From positions 1 to 45,186 of the forward strand of contig JARFPK010000018.1 in assembly GCA_029167045.1 (NCBI GenBank): a DNA stretch of 45,186 bases, read 5' to 3'. A model generated the notes under the pieces. The model did no database searches. It saw only the letters and a list, made by a program, of their open reading frames with translations, and was not told the DNA's origin. Shown here in pieces: positions 24,497 through 33,165 of the stretch. The DNA comes from Candidatus Methanocrinis natronophilus (GTDB lineage: Archaea; Halobacteriota; Methanosarcinia; Methanotrichales; Methanotrichaceae). The translations under genes and the position numbers were made by a program. The stretch's first letter is position 1; each line of letters starts with the position of its first letter.

Positions 24497-25228
24497 ATGA
24501 TCGGCAGGACGACCCAGGTTGTGGATTGCCGAGAGAGCATGGGGCTTGCCAAGGGCGGCGGCCTCGCCCAGCGCGGGACCCTCTCCGAGGCCTCCAGACC
24601 AGACGTGATCGCCATCGCCATGTCCCCAGGGCGGAGGCACATAACCAAGCCCGTCTGCGAGATCACCTACGGTCTGCGACGGGAGGGGGTCCAGACGAGC
24701 GTCCTCGTCCTGGAGGCAGGGGCGGGGGTCCCCGAGAGCTTCCCTTCGGCTTCCAAGGGTTTCGGCCCCACCTTCGGCCTCTCCCCCAAGGAGATCGAGC
24801 AGATAGAGAGGCACAAGATAGCCGTCATCCACCTAGGGAATATCAGGTCTCACGTCGTCTACAAGGCGAAGGACGTCCTGGCCCTGGCGGAGGTCCCGGC
24901 GGTGGTCGTATGCCAGAGCCCCGTCGACTTCGAGGACTTCGCGAAGGTGGGGGTGAAGACGAGGCTGGTGATGCCCCCGAGGAACAAGATAGAGACCCTG
25001 GGGACCATCGTGGACATCGTCTACGGCGTCACCAGAGGTGCCACGTGCCAGAGGACGAAGCTGAACCAGATGGCAAAGGTCCTAAACCACCACCTAGCCC
25101 GGATGGAGAGGGAGGAGAAGAAGAGGCGGGAAGAGGAGGAGATCCCCGAGGCGGAGAGGAAGGCCAGGGCGAAGAAGAGGGCAGAAGAGGCGAAGGCGGA
25201 GGGCGGGATGAGCACTTCTTTCTTTTAG
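24497..25228 (+). CDS. mcrC: Methyl-coenzyme M reductase operon protein C
   Basis: The 243-aa protein has the near-invariant family segments IGRTTQVVDCRESMGLAKGG, GGLAQRGTLSE, MSPGRRHITKPVCEITYGLR and CQSPVDFEDFAK. A lysine/glutamate-rich helical tail follows and ends in MSTSFF. McrC is not a subunit of the mature reductase; homologs belong to the ATP-dependent complex that activates Ni in MCR. Here no mcrB, D, G or A gene is nearby: dphB is upstream and apgM downstream. ATG 24497 lacks a strong ribosome binding site; a TATA-like CTAATATGG lies about 30 nt upstream. Confidence 0.9.
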   Translation: MIGRTTQVVDCRESMGLAKGGGLAQRGTLSEASRPDVIAIAMSPGRRHITKPVCEITYGLRREGVQTSVLVLEAGAGVPESFPSASKGFGPTFGLSPKEIEQIERHKIAVIHLGNIRSHVVYKAKDVLALAEVPAVVVCQSPVDFEDFAKVGVKTRLVMPPRNKIETLGTIVDIVYGVTRGATCQRTKLNQMAKVLNHHLARMEREEKKRREEEEIPEAERKARAKKRAEEAKAEGGMSTSFF

Positions 25229-25336
25229 AGGAGATCTGATAAGGAGGCGGATGGAAAGGGGACGATTCAGCTTTGAAGGTCACGACGATCTGATCGGAGA
25301 CGATGGCGGGCCGAAATCTTGGTGATGGAGACGAAG

Positions 25337-26539
25337 ATGAAGCTAGTGATACTTCTGGGGGATGGGATGGCGGACCATCCCATCGAGGAGCTGGGCGGGA
25401 AGACCCCCCTCGAGGCGGCAGAGACCCCCAATATGGACAGAATAGCCCGGGAGGGCGTCGGCGGCCTCGCTCGAAACATCCCGCCCGGGATGCCCCCGGG
25501 AAGCGACATCGCGAACCTCTCGGTGATGGGCTACGACCCAAAGAAGTACTACAGCGGCCGCGCCCCCCTGGAGGCGGCGGCGATGGGCGTTCCTCTCGGT
25601 CCAGAAGACGTAGCCTTCCGGTGTAACCTCGTCACCGTCGACCGAGATCGAAGGATCATGGTGGACTACAGCGCCGGCCACATCTCCTCGGAGGAGGGGC
25701 GGGAGCTGATCGAGGCCCTGGCGAAAGCCGAACCCGAAGCCAGGCTCCACCCCGGCGTAAGCTACCGAAACCTCCTCGTCCAGGGCGGCGACGAAGGCCT
25801 CCATGCGGTCTGCACCCCTCCCCACGACATCACCGGCCAGCAGATCGATGGATACCTGCCGAAGGGGGAGGGAGCTGCCGCCTTGCGCGAGATAATGCTC
25901 GAGTCGGTCCCGATCCTCAAAGAGCACCCAGTCAACCTCCGCCGTGCAAAAGAAGGGAAGCGGCCCGCCAACATGATCTGGCTCTGGGGGCAGGGGAAGG
26001 CGCCGTCGATGCCGAAGTTCCGCGACATATGGGGGATCGAGGGGGCGGTCATCTCCGCCGTCGACCTCCTCAAGGGGATGGGGGTCTACGCCGGCCTCGA
26101 GGTGATCAACGTCCCCGGAGCCACCGGAGTCCTCGACACCGACTACGAGGGGAAGGTGGCCGCCTGCCTCGACGCCCTCGACCGGGTCGACTTCGTCTTC
26201 CTCCACGTCGAGGCCCCCGACGAGATGAGCCACGACGGCCTTCTCGACGGTAAGATCGAGGCGATCCGCCGCTTCGACGAGCGGGTCGTCGGACCGGTCC
26301 TGGCAGGGCTGGAGAGGTCCGATCATGAGTGGCGGGTCGCCGTCCTCCCCGACCACCCGACCCCCCTCTCCCTCCGGACCCACACCGACGAGCCCGTCCC
26401 CTTCGCGATGATCGGCTCGGGGATCGAGCCGGACGGGATGGAGGCCTTCAGCGAGGAGGAGGGCGGCCGGGGCGGGTGCGGGACGGTGGACGGGTGGCGG
26501 CTGATGGGGATGTTATCGGAGAAACCGATACCGAACTGA
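25337..26539 (+). CDS. apgM: Cofactor-independent phosphoglycerate mutase, archaeal type
   Basis: The 400-aa protein has the alkaline-phosphatase-superfamily metal ligand D9 (LLGDGMAD). The likely catalytic Ser56 lies in GMPPGSDIANLS, followed by VMGYDP. Later motifs are VEAPDEMSHDG and VLPDHPTPLSLRTHT. It interconverts 2- and 3-phosphoglycerate in gluconeogenesis, which an acetate-fed methanogen needs for sugar synthesis. I start at ATG 25337 with GGAG 6 nt upstream; TTG 25319 and ATG 25325 are alternatives. Confidence 0.92.
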   Translation: MKLVILLGDGMADHPIEELGGKTPLEAAETPNMDRIAREGVGGLARNIPPGMPPGSDIANLSVMGYDPKKYYSGRAPLEAAAMGVPLGPEDVAFRCNLVTVDRDRRIMVDYSAGHISSEEGRELIEALAKAEPEARLHPGVSYRNLLVQGGDEGLHAVCTPPHDITGQQIDGYLPKGEGAAALREIMLESVPILKEHPVNLRRAKEGKRPANMIWLWGQGKAPSMPKFRDIWGIEGAVISAVDLLKGMGVYAGLEVINVPGATGVLDTDYEGKVAACLDALDRVDFVFLHVEAPDEMSHDGLLDGKIEAIRRFDERVVGPVLAGLERSDHEWRVAVLPDHPTPLSLRTHTDEPVPFAMIGSGIEPDGMEAFSEEEGGRGGCGTVDGWRLMGMLSEKPIPN

Positions 26540-26543
26540 AAAT

Positions 26544-26795
26544 ATGGCCGCTCGAAGAATTACGATCGACGTGCCCGAAAAGGTGCTTCTGTCTGAAAAG
26601 ACCGACGAGAAGGCCTTCGGACGCGAGCTGCGGATTTTGGCCGCAGTCAAGCTCTATGAGCTCGGTCGGCTCTCCTCGGGACGAGCTGCGGAGCTCGCCG
26701 GTATGCCGCGAGTCGAGTTTCTGCTGACCCTTGAACGCTACAAGGCGTACCCTCTCGAAGCCGAGCTGCGAGACCTGGAGAATGCCGAAGCCTGA
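26544..26795 (+). CDS. UPF0175 family antitoxin-like protein
   Basis: The 83-aa protein matches the UPF0175 pattern: a strand (RRITIDVPEKVLL), a helix (AFGRELRILAAVKLYELG), and SSGRAAELAGMPRVEFLLTL, a helix-turn-helix-like segment. Known relatives are antitoxins next to DUF3368/PIN-like nucleases. No complete partner follows: a frame starting at 26782 (MPKPDTSLF) overlaps the end but runs into a GC-rich repeat and does not show nuclease motifs. It begins 4 nt after apgM ends, so it may be read through from apgM. Confidence 0.7.
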   Translation: MAARRITIDVPEKVLLSEKTDEKAFGRELRILAAVKLYELGRLSSGRAAELAGMPRVEFLLTLERYKAYPLEAELRDLENAEA

Positions 26796-26852
26796 TACCT
26801 CGCTTTTCTCCTGGATAATCCCCGCTCAGATCTATACAATCCGAAGACGGTT

Positions 26853-26899
26853 GGATAAAAGCAGCCCGGGGGGGTTTCGCGCCGCCCGGCACCCGCCCC
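26853..26899 (+). repeat. GC-rich hairpin repeat, copy 1
   Basis: The core GGGTTTCGCGCCGCCC with flanking CCCGGG and GGCACCCGCCCC can fold as GGCGG-type stem over TTTCGCG. Related copies lie at 27325-27366 and 27960-28006, all in the same orientation. Confidence 0.6.
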
Positions 26900-26903
26900 A
26901 CGA

Positions 26904-26948
26904 TTCCGTCTTCATCCTCCTCATCCTCAACTCTGAGTCCCATTTTTA
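26904..26948. repeat. Left arm of a perfect 45-bp inverted repeat
   Basis: Bases 26904-26948 are exactly the reverse complement of 27008-27052; the spacer is 59 bp. The arm begins TTCCGTCTTC and ends CCCATTTTTA. The flanks do not match beyond these limits. Confidence 0.95.
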
Positions 26949-27007
26949 CCGGGCGGGATGGCGCCTTCCACGCGATGTCCCATCGACCGACAGAGAATAG
27001 ACCTTAA

Positions 27008-27052
27008 TAAAAATGGGACTCAGAGTTGAGGATGAGGAGGATGAAGACGGAA
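27008..27052. repeat. Right arm of a perfect 45-bp inverted repeat
   Basis: This is the reverse complement of the left arm. It contains GAGGATGAGGAGGATGAAGA, the ribosome binding site and first codons of the small ORF at 27032-27175, so the left arm carries a mirror copy of that gene's start. Confidence 0.95.
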
Positions 27053-27175
27053 ATTGAAGAGCAGAAGAATGGTCAGAGCCGCAAAACGGACCTCTTGCCC
27101 CCGGAGATACGTGACGAATACCGGGAGGTAACAAGGAGCCATCAGAAGCTCTTGGAGCGGCTGGCCGATAGATAG
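27032..27175 (+). CDS. Possible 47-aa protein
   Basis: The ATG at 27032 (or 27041, with a GGAGG-like site just before it) opens a frame that ends at TAG 27175. The peptide begins MRRMKTEIEEQKNGQSRK, continues with DLLPPEIRDEYREVTR, and ends LLERLADR. It is hydrophilic and helical and could be a fragment of a small antitoxin-like or DNA-associated protein. I do not recognise it. The AT-rich end of the inverted repeat (TTAATAAAAATGG, about 27004-27016) may act as its promoter. Confidence 0.35.
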   Translation: MRRMKTEIEEQKNGQSRKTDLLPPEIRDEYREVTRSHQKLLERLADR

Positions 27176-27324
27176 ATCCGGAGGAGGATAATACACCGTT
27201 GGAAGCACCCAGTCTACGACCTATCCTCATCAATCACCCAGTTCCATTACTTCTCAAGATATTTAGCATTACTCCAACAATCCGCGCCCTATATTCCGGG
27301 CTTAAGGACTTCCTGATGGGGTAT

Positions 27325-27366
27325 GGAGCCAATCCCGCGGGTTTCACGCCCCCCGGCCGCGCCCCT
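27325..27366 (+). repeat. GC-rich hairpin repeat, copy 2
   Basis: GGAGCCAATCCCGCGGGTTT continues with CACGCCCCCCGGCCGCGCCC. It aligns with copies 1 and 3 with several changes and is the most diverged of the three. Confidence 0.45.
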
Positions 27367-27409
27367 CGACCCGCAACCTATAACCCCTTACAGCCCTTAC
27401 AGCGTTTAC

Positions 27410-27601
27410 ATGGGTGAAGCGGCCGATAAGAGGATACCCGTGACCCGGGAGGTCTGGGAGGATTTATCAGATCTCAAGAGGCCGGGAGAGACCTTCGCGA
27501 GCCTTCTGGCGGAGATGATCGAGCACGAGAAGAAGCGGCGGCTCTTCCTCGATATGGAGAGGATCGAGAGGGAGGGAAGCTTCGTGGAGCTTCGACTTTG
27601 A
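27410..27601 (+). CDS. Antitoxin of a type II toxin-antitoxin pair
   Basis: The 63-aa protein (MGEAADKRIPVTREVWEDLS, then LKRPGETFASLLAEMIEHEK) has a strand followed by two helices, as in small VapB/RelB-like archaeal antitoxins of the COG1753 type. Its stop codon overlaps the toxin start by 4 nt (TTGA). The longer ORF to 27323 would translate hairpin repeat 2, so I start at ATG 27410. Confidence 0.7.
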   Translation: MGEAADKRIPVTREVWEDLSDLKRPGETFASLLAEMIEHEKKRRLFLDMERIEREGSFVELRL

Positions 27602-27891
27602 CCTACCAGCTGCTGATCGAAGAGAAGGCCCTGGAGTTCCTCCGCTCGCTGCCGGAGAAGAGCAGGCGGCTTGTTGCTGATAGATGTCTTTCTCTAGCAG
27701 ACGATCCCTTCTCAGGAAGCGGCAGCGGCGACCAGGAGGCGCTCCATCTTTCTGGCTTCAAGAAGCTCTATCGCCTCCATGGTGGAAGGTCCTATACTGT
27801 CTTCTATCGGATATATGAAGACGAGAAGGTCGTTACGATCCTTGCCATCACCACCATTGAGAAGGCGCACAAGATGTACGGGCGGCTCTGA
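27598..27891 (+). CDS. RelE/ParE family toxin
   Basis: The 97-aa protein has the RelE-fold layout: strand TYQLLIEEKALEFLRSLPEK, helix KSRRLVADRCLSL, then FKKLYRLHGGRSYTVFYRIY and the C-terminal VVTILAITTIEKAHKMYGRL. RelE toxins cleave mRNA on the ribosome; ParE members attack gyrase. The basic residues in KKLYRLHGGRSYTVFYR fit a RelE-type active surface. It is translationally coupled to the antitoxin through TTG 27598. Confidence 0.8.
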   Translation: MTYQLLIEEKALEFLRSLPEKSRRLVADRCLSLADDPFSGSGSGDQEALHLSGFKKLYRLHGGRSYTVFYRIYEDEKVVTILAITTIEKAHKMYGRL

Positions 27892-27959
27892 ACTCTCCAT
27901 CTTCACCGGATAGGATCTGCGTCAGAATTACCGTACCTTTTGACGCTCTGAGACTGGCC

Positions 27960-28006
27960 GGATGGAGCCCGCCCGGCGGTTTCGCGCCGCCCGACACTCG
28001 CCGCCC
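27960..28006 (+). repeat. GC-rich hairpin repeat, copy 3
   Basis: GGATGGAGCCCGCCCGGCGG continues with TTTCGCGCCGCCCGACACTC. The core GGCGG-TTTCGCG-CCGCC is a perfect 5-bp stem. It lies between the toxin gene and the S-layer gene. Confidence 0.6.
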
Positions 28007-28096
28007 GATCCCGCCCGTCGCCTCTACCATGTGGTGCGATGCCCCGCGCCCATCGGGCGGTACGGGGTTGCTCGCTTCAGAAGACGGCGGCGGAAG

Positions 28097-30823
28097 CTAC
28101 CGCCTCCGCCTCCAGGCCAGGGCGGCTATCAGCGCCGCCGTTGCTGCGACGGCAGCCCCCGGCCCGGGGATCGACCTGCTACGGTCCTCCTCCAGCAGGG
28201 TGACATTGACGGTACCGTTCCTCACCCCGTCGACCTCCACACCTTCCACCTCGGCTATCCCCACCTCGGCAATCCCCTCGATCCTCCCGGACCGGTCCGC
28301 TGCCGACCCCACCGAGGCGGAGGTGGCCTGAGGCTCTGCGACCTCGAAGTAGAGACCCGAGACCAGGAGGGCGTCCATGACGTTCTCGATCCGGAGCCTG
28401 ATCTCGTACCTCCCGGGGGGGGCTGCGATCCTTACAAGATGGGGCTCGATCCCCGAGGGGGAGAACCAGAGCTTGTGGTTCTCCTCGCCCAGGACGGCGG
28501 CGCCGTTGACGACCTGGAAGAACCTGATCTCGCTCTTCCCCGGCTCGATCTTGATATATCTATCTCGGAGGAGATCGTTGGAGGACATCTCGGCGTAGCT
28601 CACCGTCTCACCCAGCCTCTCGTACTCGGCCTGGGATATATAATAGAACTCGCCGGCGTAGCCCCGGATCAAGCCGATCCTTCCCGTCGGGTCGAAGGTC
28701 ACGGTCACGGGGACCGGCTCCGTGGAGTCGTTGATCTGGAGAAGACCCCTCTGAACTTCCGACTCTGGAAGGATCGTACCGTCGTCGCTCAAGGCCGGGA
28801 CGGTGGCGTTCCATTGCCAGGAGTAGAGCCACTGGTCGGCGGCCCCCACCCCCGATCGGGTTAGGTCCCCCATGATCACCCTGCGGCCCCCGGCGTCGAC
28901 GGTCTCGGCGGTGACGCTCTTGATCTGCCCCGCCAGGACGAATATCGAGAAGTTCGCGAGGCCCCCAGAGGGTACAGGCTCCTTGGGTATAAACACGTCC
29001 GACAGATAGGGGAGCGGCACCACGTACTCGTTCTTGTAGAGGTAATATCGGAACGTCTCGTTCTTGGCGACGGCTACGTTGATACCCGGCAATATGCTCG
29101 CCCTCGAGTCGCGCTTCAGATGAATCCAGCCGGGGTTCGCCATGATTATGTAGGACGGGTTTATCATCATGACCTTCAGCTCTCCGAAGTCATTCCCGGG
29201 ATCTATGGTTAGGACCAGCCTGTCTGAGACCTGAAATATGCCGTCCACTATGGCGAGGTTCTCTTCATCGCTCAGAAAGACGCTTCCGACGTGCAGGGCG
29301 ATCAGGGGGAGGTCGCTTGTGTCTCCTACATCCTTCTTGTATACGTAGGTGGAGTTGGATCTGACCACGCCCCTGTCGAGGACCTCACCTTCCCTGACCA
29401 GCATCATATAGATGGAGTCGTTGGAGACGTCGACGATGTGGACTTCGTATCCATCCTTCAGGGCGAGGGCCACACCGCCGACGACCTTTAAGCTCTCATC
29501 GGTGTCCAGCAGGACCTGGCCGACCTGGTTTTCGCTTATCATGCTCTCTTTGCCGACCAGGGAGCTGGTGAGAGGGCCGTAGCCCGCGAACCATGGCTGG
29601 CCGAAGAGCCCCACCACATAATATTGGCCCCAGTCTTTGAACTCGAAGCCTCTCGGCTCGACGAAAGAGGTGTACTTGAACCCGTATCCCAGTCTATTAT
29701 CGTTCATGACAAACTCGCGACCAGGACTTATTATGCCGCCCTCTGACATGTAAAGGATGAGAGATTCGGTCCCCAGATCTTCTTCGTCATCGAAGTAGAA
29801 TCCGGCGAAATTCTCATGGTTCCATCGGGCCTCGGCAAAGCCGATCGACCCGTCTGAGTAAAAGAGGGGGACAAGAGAGTCTTCGGTGTAGACCGGACCT
29901 CTGATCTCGTGGACGCCGAAATCGGCGATAACTCCCACGGGGTAGTAGATCAACTGCAAGGCGTCCCTAACCCTCAGGGCGAGACCCCCGGCAAGATCCA
30001 CGGTGCTTCCCCGCCGAAGGATCAGATCATTGCGGTTCACAAGCTCGATCCTATCATCGGATAAAGTCGCCACCTTCATCTCGTCGATGATCTCCCCGTC
30101 AAAAACCTTAATAGTTGGCCGGTCTCGAACCTGAAATAACCCGTTTAAGCCGACGATCGATTCATCGGCTCCCCTCATCGCTGCGCCTACGTGGACCAGA
30201 ATGGCGGGCAGCAGTCCGTCATCAGCATCGTAGGAGTAAGTCTCTCCCGTGCTGACCACGGCCTCGTCGACCTGGACACCGTTCTTCTTCAAAAGGAGGC
30301 GTACCTTTTCTCCATCATGGGAGACCTCCCCCACCTCGAGCATGTAGCCGTCGTCAAGGAATAGAGGAGTCTTGGTGGTGATGGTCTGGGTGCCTTCAAA
30401 GTCTATCAGGATCTCCCGGAGCTCCCCTTCCTCCAGGGCGGAGATGGCGTCGGTGAAGTCGCTTTTGAAATATCCCGCGAGGTACCTCTTCCCCAGGAAT
30501 GCGACCGCCTGATAACGTCCCCATCCATCGAACTCGAAATCCTCGGTCCAGACCTCGCTCGAATAGACCAGGTCTCCGGTCCTCACCCTCCGATCTTCGG
30601 CCCGGACTGTGAGCCGCTCGCCTCCGGTCCCCTCGTCCAGGTCGTAGTAGAACCACCCGAAGCTCTCGGCGTTCCAGACGCCATCTCCGTCGCTGAAATG
30701 TCCCCTGACCTCGGCCATCGGCACCTGGGCCAAAACCCCCATGGCCCCAGCAATAATATAGACTGATACTAGAAGACAGAGGAGGGCCGAAGCCCTTATG
30801 GGTCCCCGCTCCTTTTCATCCAC
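28097..30823 (-). CDS. S-layer family protein with two S-layer duplication domains
   Basis: The 908-aa exported protein has a signal peptide (ALLCLLVSVYIIAGAMGVLA). It carries two S-layer duplication domains of the Methanosarcinales type, at about residues 38-290 and 305-600. Each opens with an E(V/I)RG segment, continues with a GWFYYDLD or GFYFDDEED segment and a W-T/GFEFKDWGQY-like segment, and ends with FQV(R/S)D. A ~240-residue beta-rich region follows, and the C-terminus is PGPG, a hydrophobic helix and RRRR, like an archaeal surface-anchor signal. It probably builds or decorates the cell envelope. Several N-X-S/T sites are present. The start is GTG 30823, without an obvious ribosome binding site. 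Confidence 0.85.
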   Translation of the reverse strand: MDEKERGPIRASALLCLLVSVYIIAGAMGVLAQVPMAEVRGHFSDGDGVWNAESFGWFYYDLDEGTGGERLTVRAEDRRVRTGDLVYSSEVWTEDFEFDGWGRYQAVAFLGKRYLAGYFKSDFTDAISALEEGELREILIDFEGTQTITTKTPLFLDDGYMLEVGEVSHDGEKVRLLLKKNGVQVDEAVVSTGETYSYDADDGLLPAILVHVGAAMRGADESIVGLNGLFQVRDRPTIKVFDGEIIDEMKVATLSDDRIELVNRNDLILRRGSTVDLAGGLALRVRDALQLIYYPVGVIADFGVHEIRGPVYTEDSLVPLFYSDGSIGFAEARWNHENFAGFYFDDEEDLGTESLILYMSEGGIISPGREFVMNDNRLGYGFKYTSFVEPRGFEFKDWGQYYVVGLFGQPWFAGYGPLTSSLVGKESMISENQVGQVLLDTDESLKVVGGVALALKDGYEVHIVDVSNDSIYMMLVREGEVLDRGVVRSNSTYVYKKDVGDTSDLPLIALHVGSVFLSDEENLAIVDGIFQVSDRLVLTIDPGNDFGELKVMMINPSYIIMANPGWIHLKRDSRASILPGINVAVAKNETFRYYLYKNEYVVPLPYLSDVFIPKEPVPSGGLANFSIFVLAGQIKSVTAETVDAGGRRVIMGDLTRSGVGAADQWLYSWQWNATVPALSDDGTILPESEVQRGLLQINDSTEPVPVTVTFDPTGRIGLIRGYAGEFYYISQAEYERLGETVSYAEMSSNDLLRDRYIKIEPGKSEIRFFQVVNGAAVLGEENHKLWFSPSGIEPHLVRIAAPPGRYEIRLRIENVMDALLVSGLYFEVAEPQATSASVGSAADRSGRIEGIAEVGIAEVEGVEVDGVRNGTVNVTLLEEDRSRSIPGPGAAVAATAALIAALAWRRRR

Positions 30824-30907
30824 TTCAAAGACTAATTCTATACCCCCAGACTCAAACCGATCCTTCCCCGGATCACCTGCCGTTCTGCCGCTCCGACTCT
30901 GGATAAC

Positions 30908-30916
30908 CTGTATATC
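30908..30916 (+). promoter_or_regulatory. Possible TATA box of cfbC-cfbB
   Basis: CTGTATATC lies about 40 nt before the cfbC ATG. It is the best TATA-like element in the 128-nt gap between the divergent S-layer and cfbC genes. Confidence 0.35.
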
Positions 30917-30951
30917 TGATGGAGAAGCTTTGGGCGTTCTGGAGATAGAAC

Positions 30952-31746
30952 ATGTCCCAGGTTAAGCATGTTGCGATATACGGCAAGGGAGGGATAGGAA
31001 AGTCCTGCACAGCGTCCAACGTCGCGGCGGCCTGCGCCGAGAAGGGGTGCCGCGTTCTGATGGTAGGGTGCGATCCTAAGAGCGACTCGACGATCACCCT
31101 CGTCGGAAAGAGGATCCCTACGATGATGGACCTTATCCGGGCTGGGGGAGAGATCACCGAGGAGGAGGTCGTCATCGGTGGGTACGGCGGCGTCAGGTGC
31201 ATCGAGGTGGGGGGGCCGGAGCCGGGGGTCGGCTGCGCCGGGAGGGGGATCATCGTCGCCATCGAGTTTCTCAGGAAGGTATCGAAGGTCTTAGACGAGA
31301 TCGACCTCACCCTCTACGACGTCCCTGGGGACATCGTCTGCGGCGGCTTCTCCGCCCCCATAAGAAAAGGGCTCGTCACCGAGGCCTACATCATAACCTC
31401 GGGGGAGTACATGCCGATCTACGCCGCCAACAACATATGCCGGGGGTTGAAGCGGCTGAAGACCCCCCTGGCCGGGGTCATATGCAACTCCCGGGAGGCC
31501 GCAGCCGAGAGGGAGATCGTCGAGAAGTTCGCTTCTGAGGTCGGAAGCGAGCTTGTCGCCTTCATCCCGAAAGATCCGATAGTCCAGATGTGCGAGAGGA
31601 GGGGGGTCACGGTGATCGAAGGGGCGCCGGATTCCGAGATCGCCGATGTCTACCGTAAATTGGCGGATCATGTATCAGGGGACCAAAAGCCGAGCCACCC
31701 CGAGCCGATCGACGACGACCGTCTCCGGGAGATATCCCTCATATGA
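30952..31746 (+). CDS. cfbC: Ni-sirohydrochlorin a,c-diamide reductive cyclase, NifH-like subunit
   Basis: The 264-aa protein is a NifH-type ATPase: P-loop GKGGIGKS at residues 11-18, GCDPKSDST, and cluster-ligand cysteines C95 (GVGCAGRG) and C130 (PGDIVCGG). Among NifH homologs of methanogens, CfbC delivers electrons to CfbD in coenzyme F430 synthesis. The assignment over nitrogenase NifH rests on the immediate cfbB partner: the cfbB ATG overlaps the cfbC stop codon by 4 nt. No nifD/K-like or cfbD gene is in the window. Confidence 0.87.
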   Translation: MSQVKHVAIYGKGGIGKSCTASNVAAACAEKGCRVLMVGCDPKSDSTITLVGKRIPTMMDLIRAGGEITEEEVVIGGYGGVRCIEVGGPEPGVGCAGRGIIVAIEFLRKVSKVLDEIDLTLYDVPGDIVCGGFSAPIRKGLVTEAYIITSGEYMPIYAANNICRGLKRLKTPLAGVICNSREAAAEREIVEKFASEVGSELVAFIPKDPIVQMCERRGVTVIEGAPDSEIADVYRKLADHVSGDQKPSHPEPIDDDRLREISLI

Positions 31747-33134
31747 CCGTGGATATCCCCAGAATCCTCATCGCCGGGGATCGTAGCTCCAGCGGAAAGA
31801 CGACGATCGTGGCGGGGCTCCTGTCGGCCCTCAGGAACAGGGGCTTATCGGTCCAGTCCTACAAGGTCGCCCTCGACTACATCGACCCGAGCTACCATAC
31901 CGGGATAACCGGTAGGTGGTGCAGGAACCTCGACGGCCACCTGATGCCGGAGAAGACCGTCCGGGAGGTCTACGCCCACGCCGCCGGGGGGGCGGACCTC
32001 GCCGTCATCGAGGGGGTCCGGGGGCTCTATGAGGGTTACGACGGCGACCGGGGGTCCACAGCCCAGATCGCAAAAATGCTGAAGGCGTCGGTGATCCTGG
32101 TGGTGGACGCAAGATCGATAACGAGGAGCGCTGCGGCTTTGGTGAAGGGCTATGCCGACTTCGACCCCGCCGTCGATATCAGGGGGGTCATCCTCAACAA
32201 GGTCGGTGGAGAGCGCCACGCCGAAAAGGCCATAGCCGCGATCCGGGATCACGCCGGGGTGGAGGTCGTGGGGGTGATCCCCAGGGACGAGGCGATGCAC
32301 CTGGCTATGCGCCACCTGGGGCTCGTCCCGATGCTGGAGGGGGAGAGGAGGCACGCCGGCTTTGCCGAGAGGCTCAACAAGATCCGCAAGGTGGTGGAAG
32401 AGGGGCTCGATATCGACCGGATCCTCGCGATAGCCGCGGAGGCAAAGCCCCTGGAGGCGCCTGACCCCGACCTCTATATACCGAGCCGGGAGGGCGAAGG
32501 AGTCAGGATCGGCGTCGCCCTCGATGAGGCCTTCAACTTCTACTACCGGGACAACATAGAGCTCTTCGAACTGTCCGGGGCAGAGGTCGTCCCCTTCAGC
32601 CCCATCCACGACCCCGCCCTCCCGGAGGTCGACGGCCTCTACATCGGCGGCGGTTATCCTGAGCTATATGGAAAGGAGCTCTTCGAGAACCGGTCGATGA
32701 TGGAGTCGATCAGGGGGGCCCATGATGGCGGAAAGCCCATCTTCGCCGAGTGCGGCGGCCTCATGTACCTCACAGAGGAGATCGAGTACGGAGGCGAGGC
32801 TTTTCCCGCCGTCGGCCTCGTCCCGGCGAAGACCAGGATGGGAGGCCGCAGGATCGTCAGCTATACAGAGGGTGAATTTATTCGCGACTGCTCCATGGGT
32901 CCCCGGGGAGCGACCTTCCTCGGCCACGAGTTCCACCACTCGGAGCTGGTCATAGGAGAGGGGGCGAAGGTCGAGTACGCCATCCGCCTCCTGCGGGGGA
33001 CGGGGATCGATGGGGGGATGGACGGTATCGTCGACGGCAACCTCCTCGCCTCCTACAACCACTTCCATGGAGCCTCCTATCGGCTCTTTCCCGGCCATTT
33101 TATAAGGTCCGCCAGGAAGGCAAGGGATAAATAA
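31743..33134 (+). CDS. cfbB: Ni-sirohydrochlorin a,c-diamide synthase (CbiA-like)
   Basis: The 463-aa protein has an N-terminal ATP-binding domain with [10 protein letters not shown] at residues 12-21. The C-terminal class I amidotransferase domain has nucleophile Cys337 in [10 protein letters not shown] and a HEFHHSEL segment near residue 398. It amidates the a and c side chains of Ni-sirohydrochlorin using glutamine. CobB/CbiA acts similarly on cobyrinate, but coupling to cfbC favours the F430 role. Confidence 0.88.
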   Translation: MTVDIPRILIAGDRSSSGKTTIVAGLLSALRNRGLSVQSYKVALDYIDPSYHTGITGRWCRNLDGHLMPEKTVREVYAHAAGGADLAVIEGVRGLYEGYDGDRGSTAQIAKMLKASVILVVDARSITRSAAALVKGYADFDPAVDIRGVILNKVGGERHAEKAIAAIRDHAGVEVVGVIPRDEAMHLAMRHLGLVPMLEGERRHAGFAERLNKIRKVVEEGLDIDRILAIAAEAKPLEAPDPDLYIPSREGEGVRIGVALDEAFNFYYRDNIELFELSGAEVVPFSPIHDPALPEVDGLYIGGGYPELYGKELFENRSMMESIRGAHDGGKPIFAECGGLMYLTEEIEYGGEAFPAVGLVPAKTRMGGRRIVSYTEGEFIRDCSMGPRGATFLGHEFHHSELVIGEGAKVEYAIRLLRGTGIDGGMDGIVDGNLLASYNHFHGASYRLFPGHFIRSARKARDK

Positions 33135-33137
33135 AAT
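33127..33137 (+). promoter_or_regulatory. Possible TATA box of the first flavin-binding gene
   Basis: ATAAATAAAAT overlaps the cfbB stop codon region, 29-39 nt before ATG 33166. Confidence 0.4.
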
Positions 33138-33165
33138 CGGGATCTCTTTTGAGGGCGGTGATTGT

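Noticed and set aside
25343-26383. 346-aa open frame on the minus strand opposite apgM
   Set aside because: It is a frame shadow of the well-recognised apgM gene and has no family motif.
26782-27000. PIN/DUF3368-like toxin after UPF0175
   Set aside because: The frame begins plausibly but has no acidic catalytic residues and runs into the hairpin and inverted repeats.
28029-28864. Open frames on the plus strand opposite the S-layer gene
   Set aside because: They mirror the coding strand of the S-layer gene and include the hairpin repeat; no motif supports them.
30952-33134. Nitrogenase iron protein and cobalamin synthesis genes
   Set aside because: The NifH-like and CbiA-like pair overlaps and has no nifDK or cobalamin neighbours; F430 synthesis (cfbC, cfbB) fits better.
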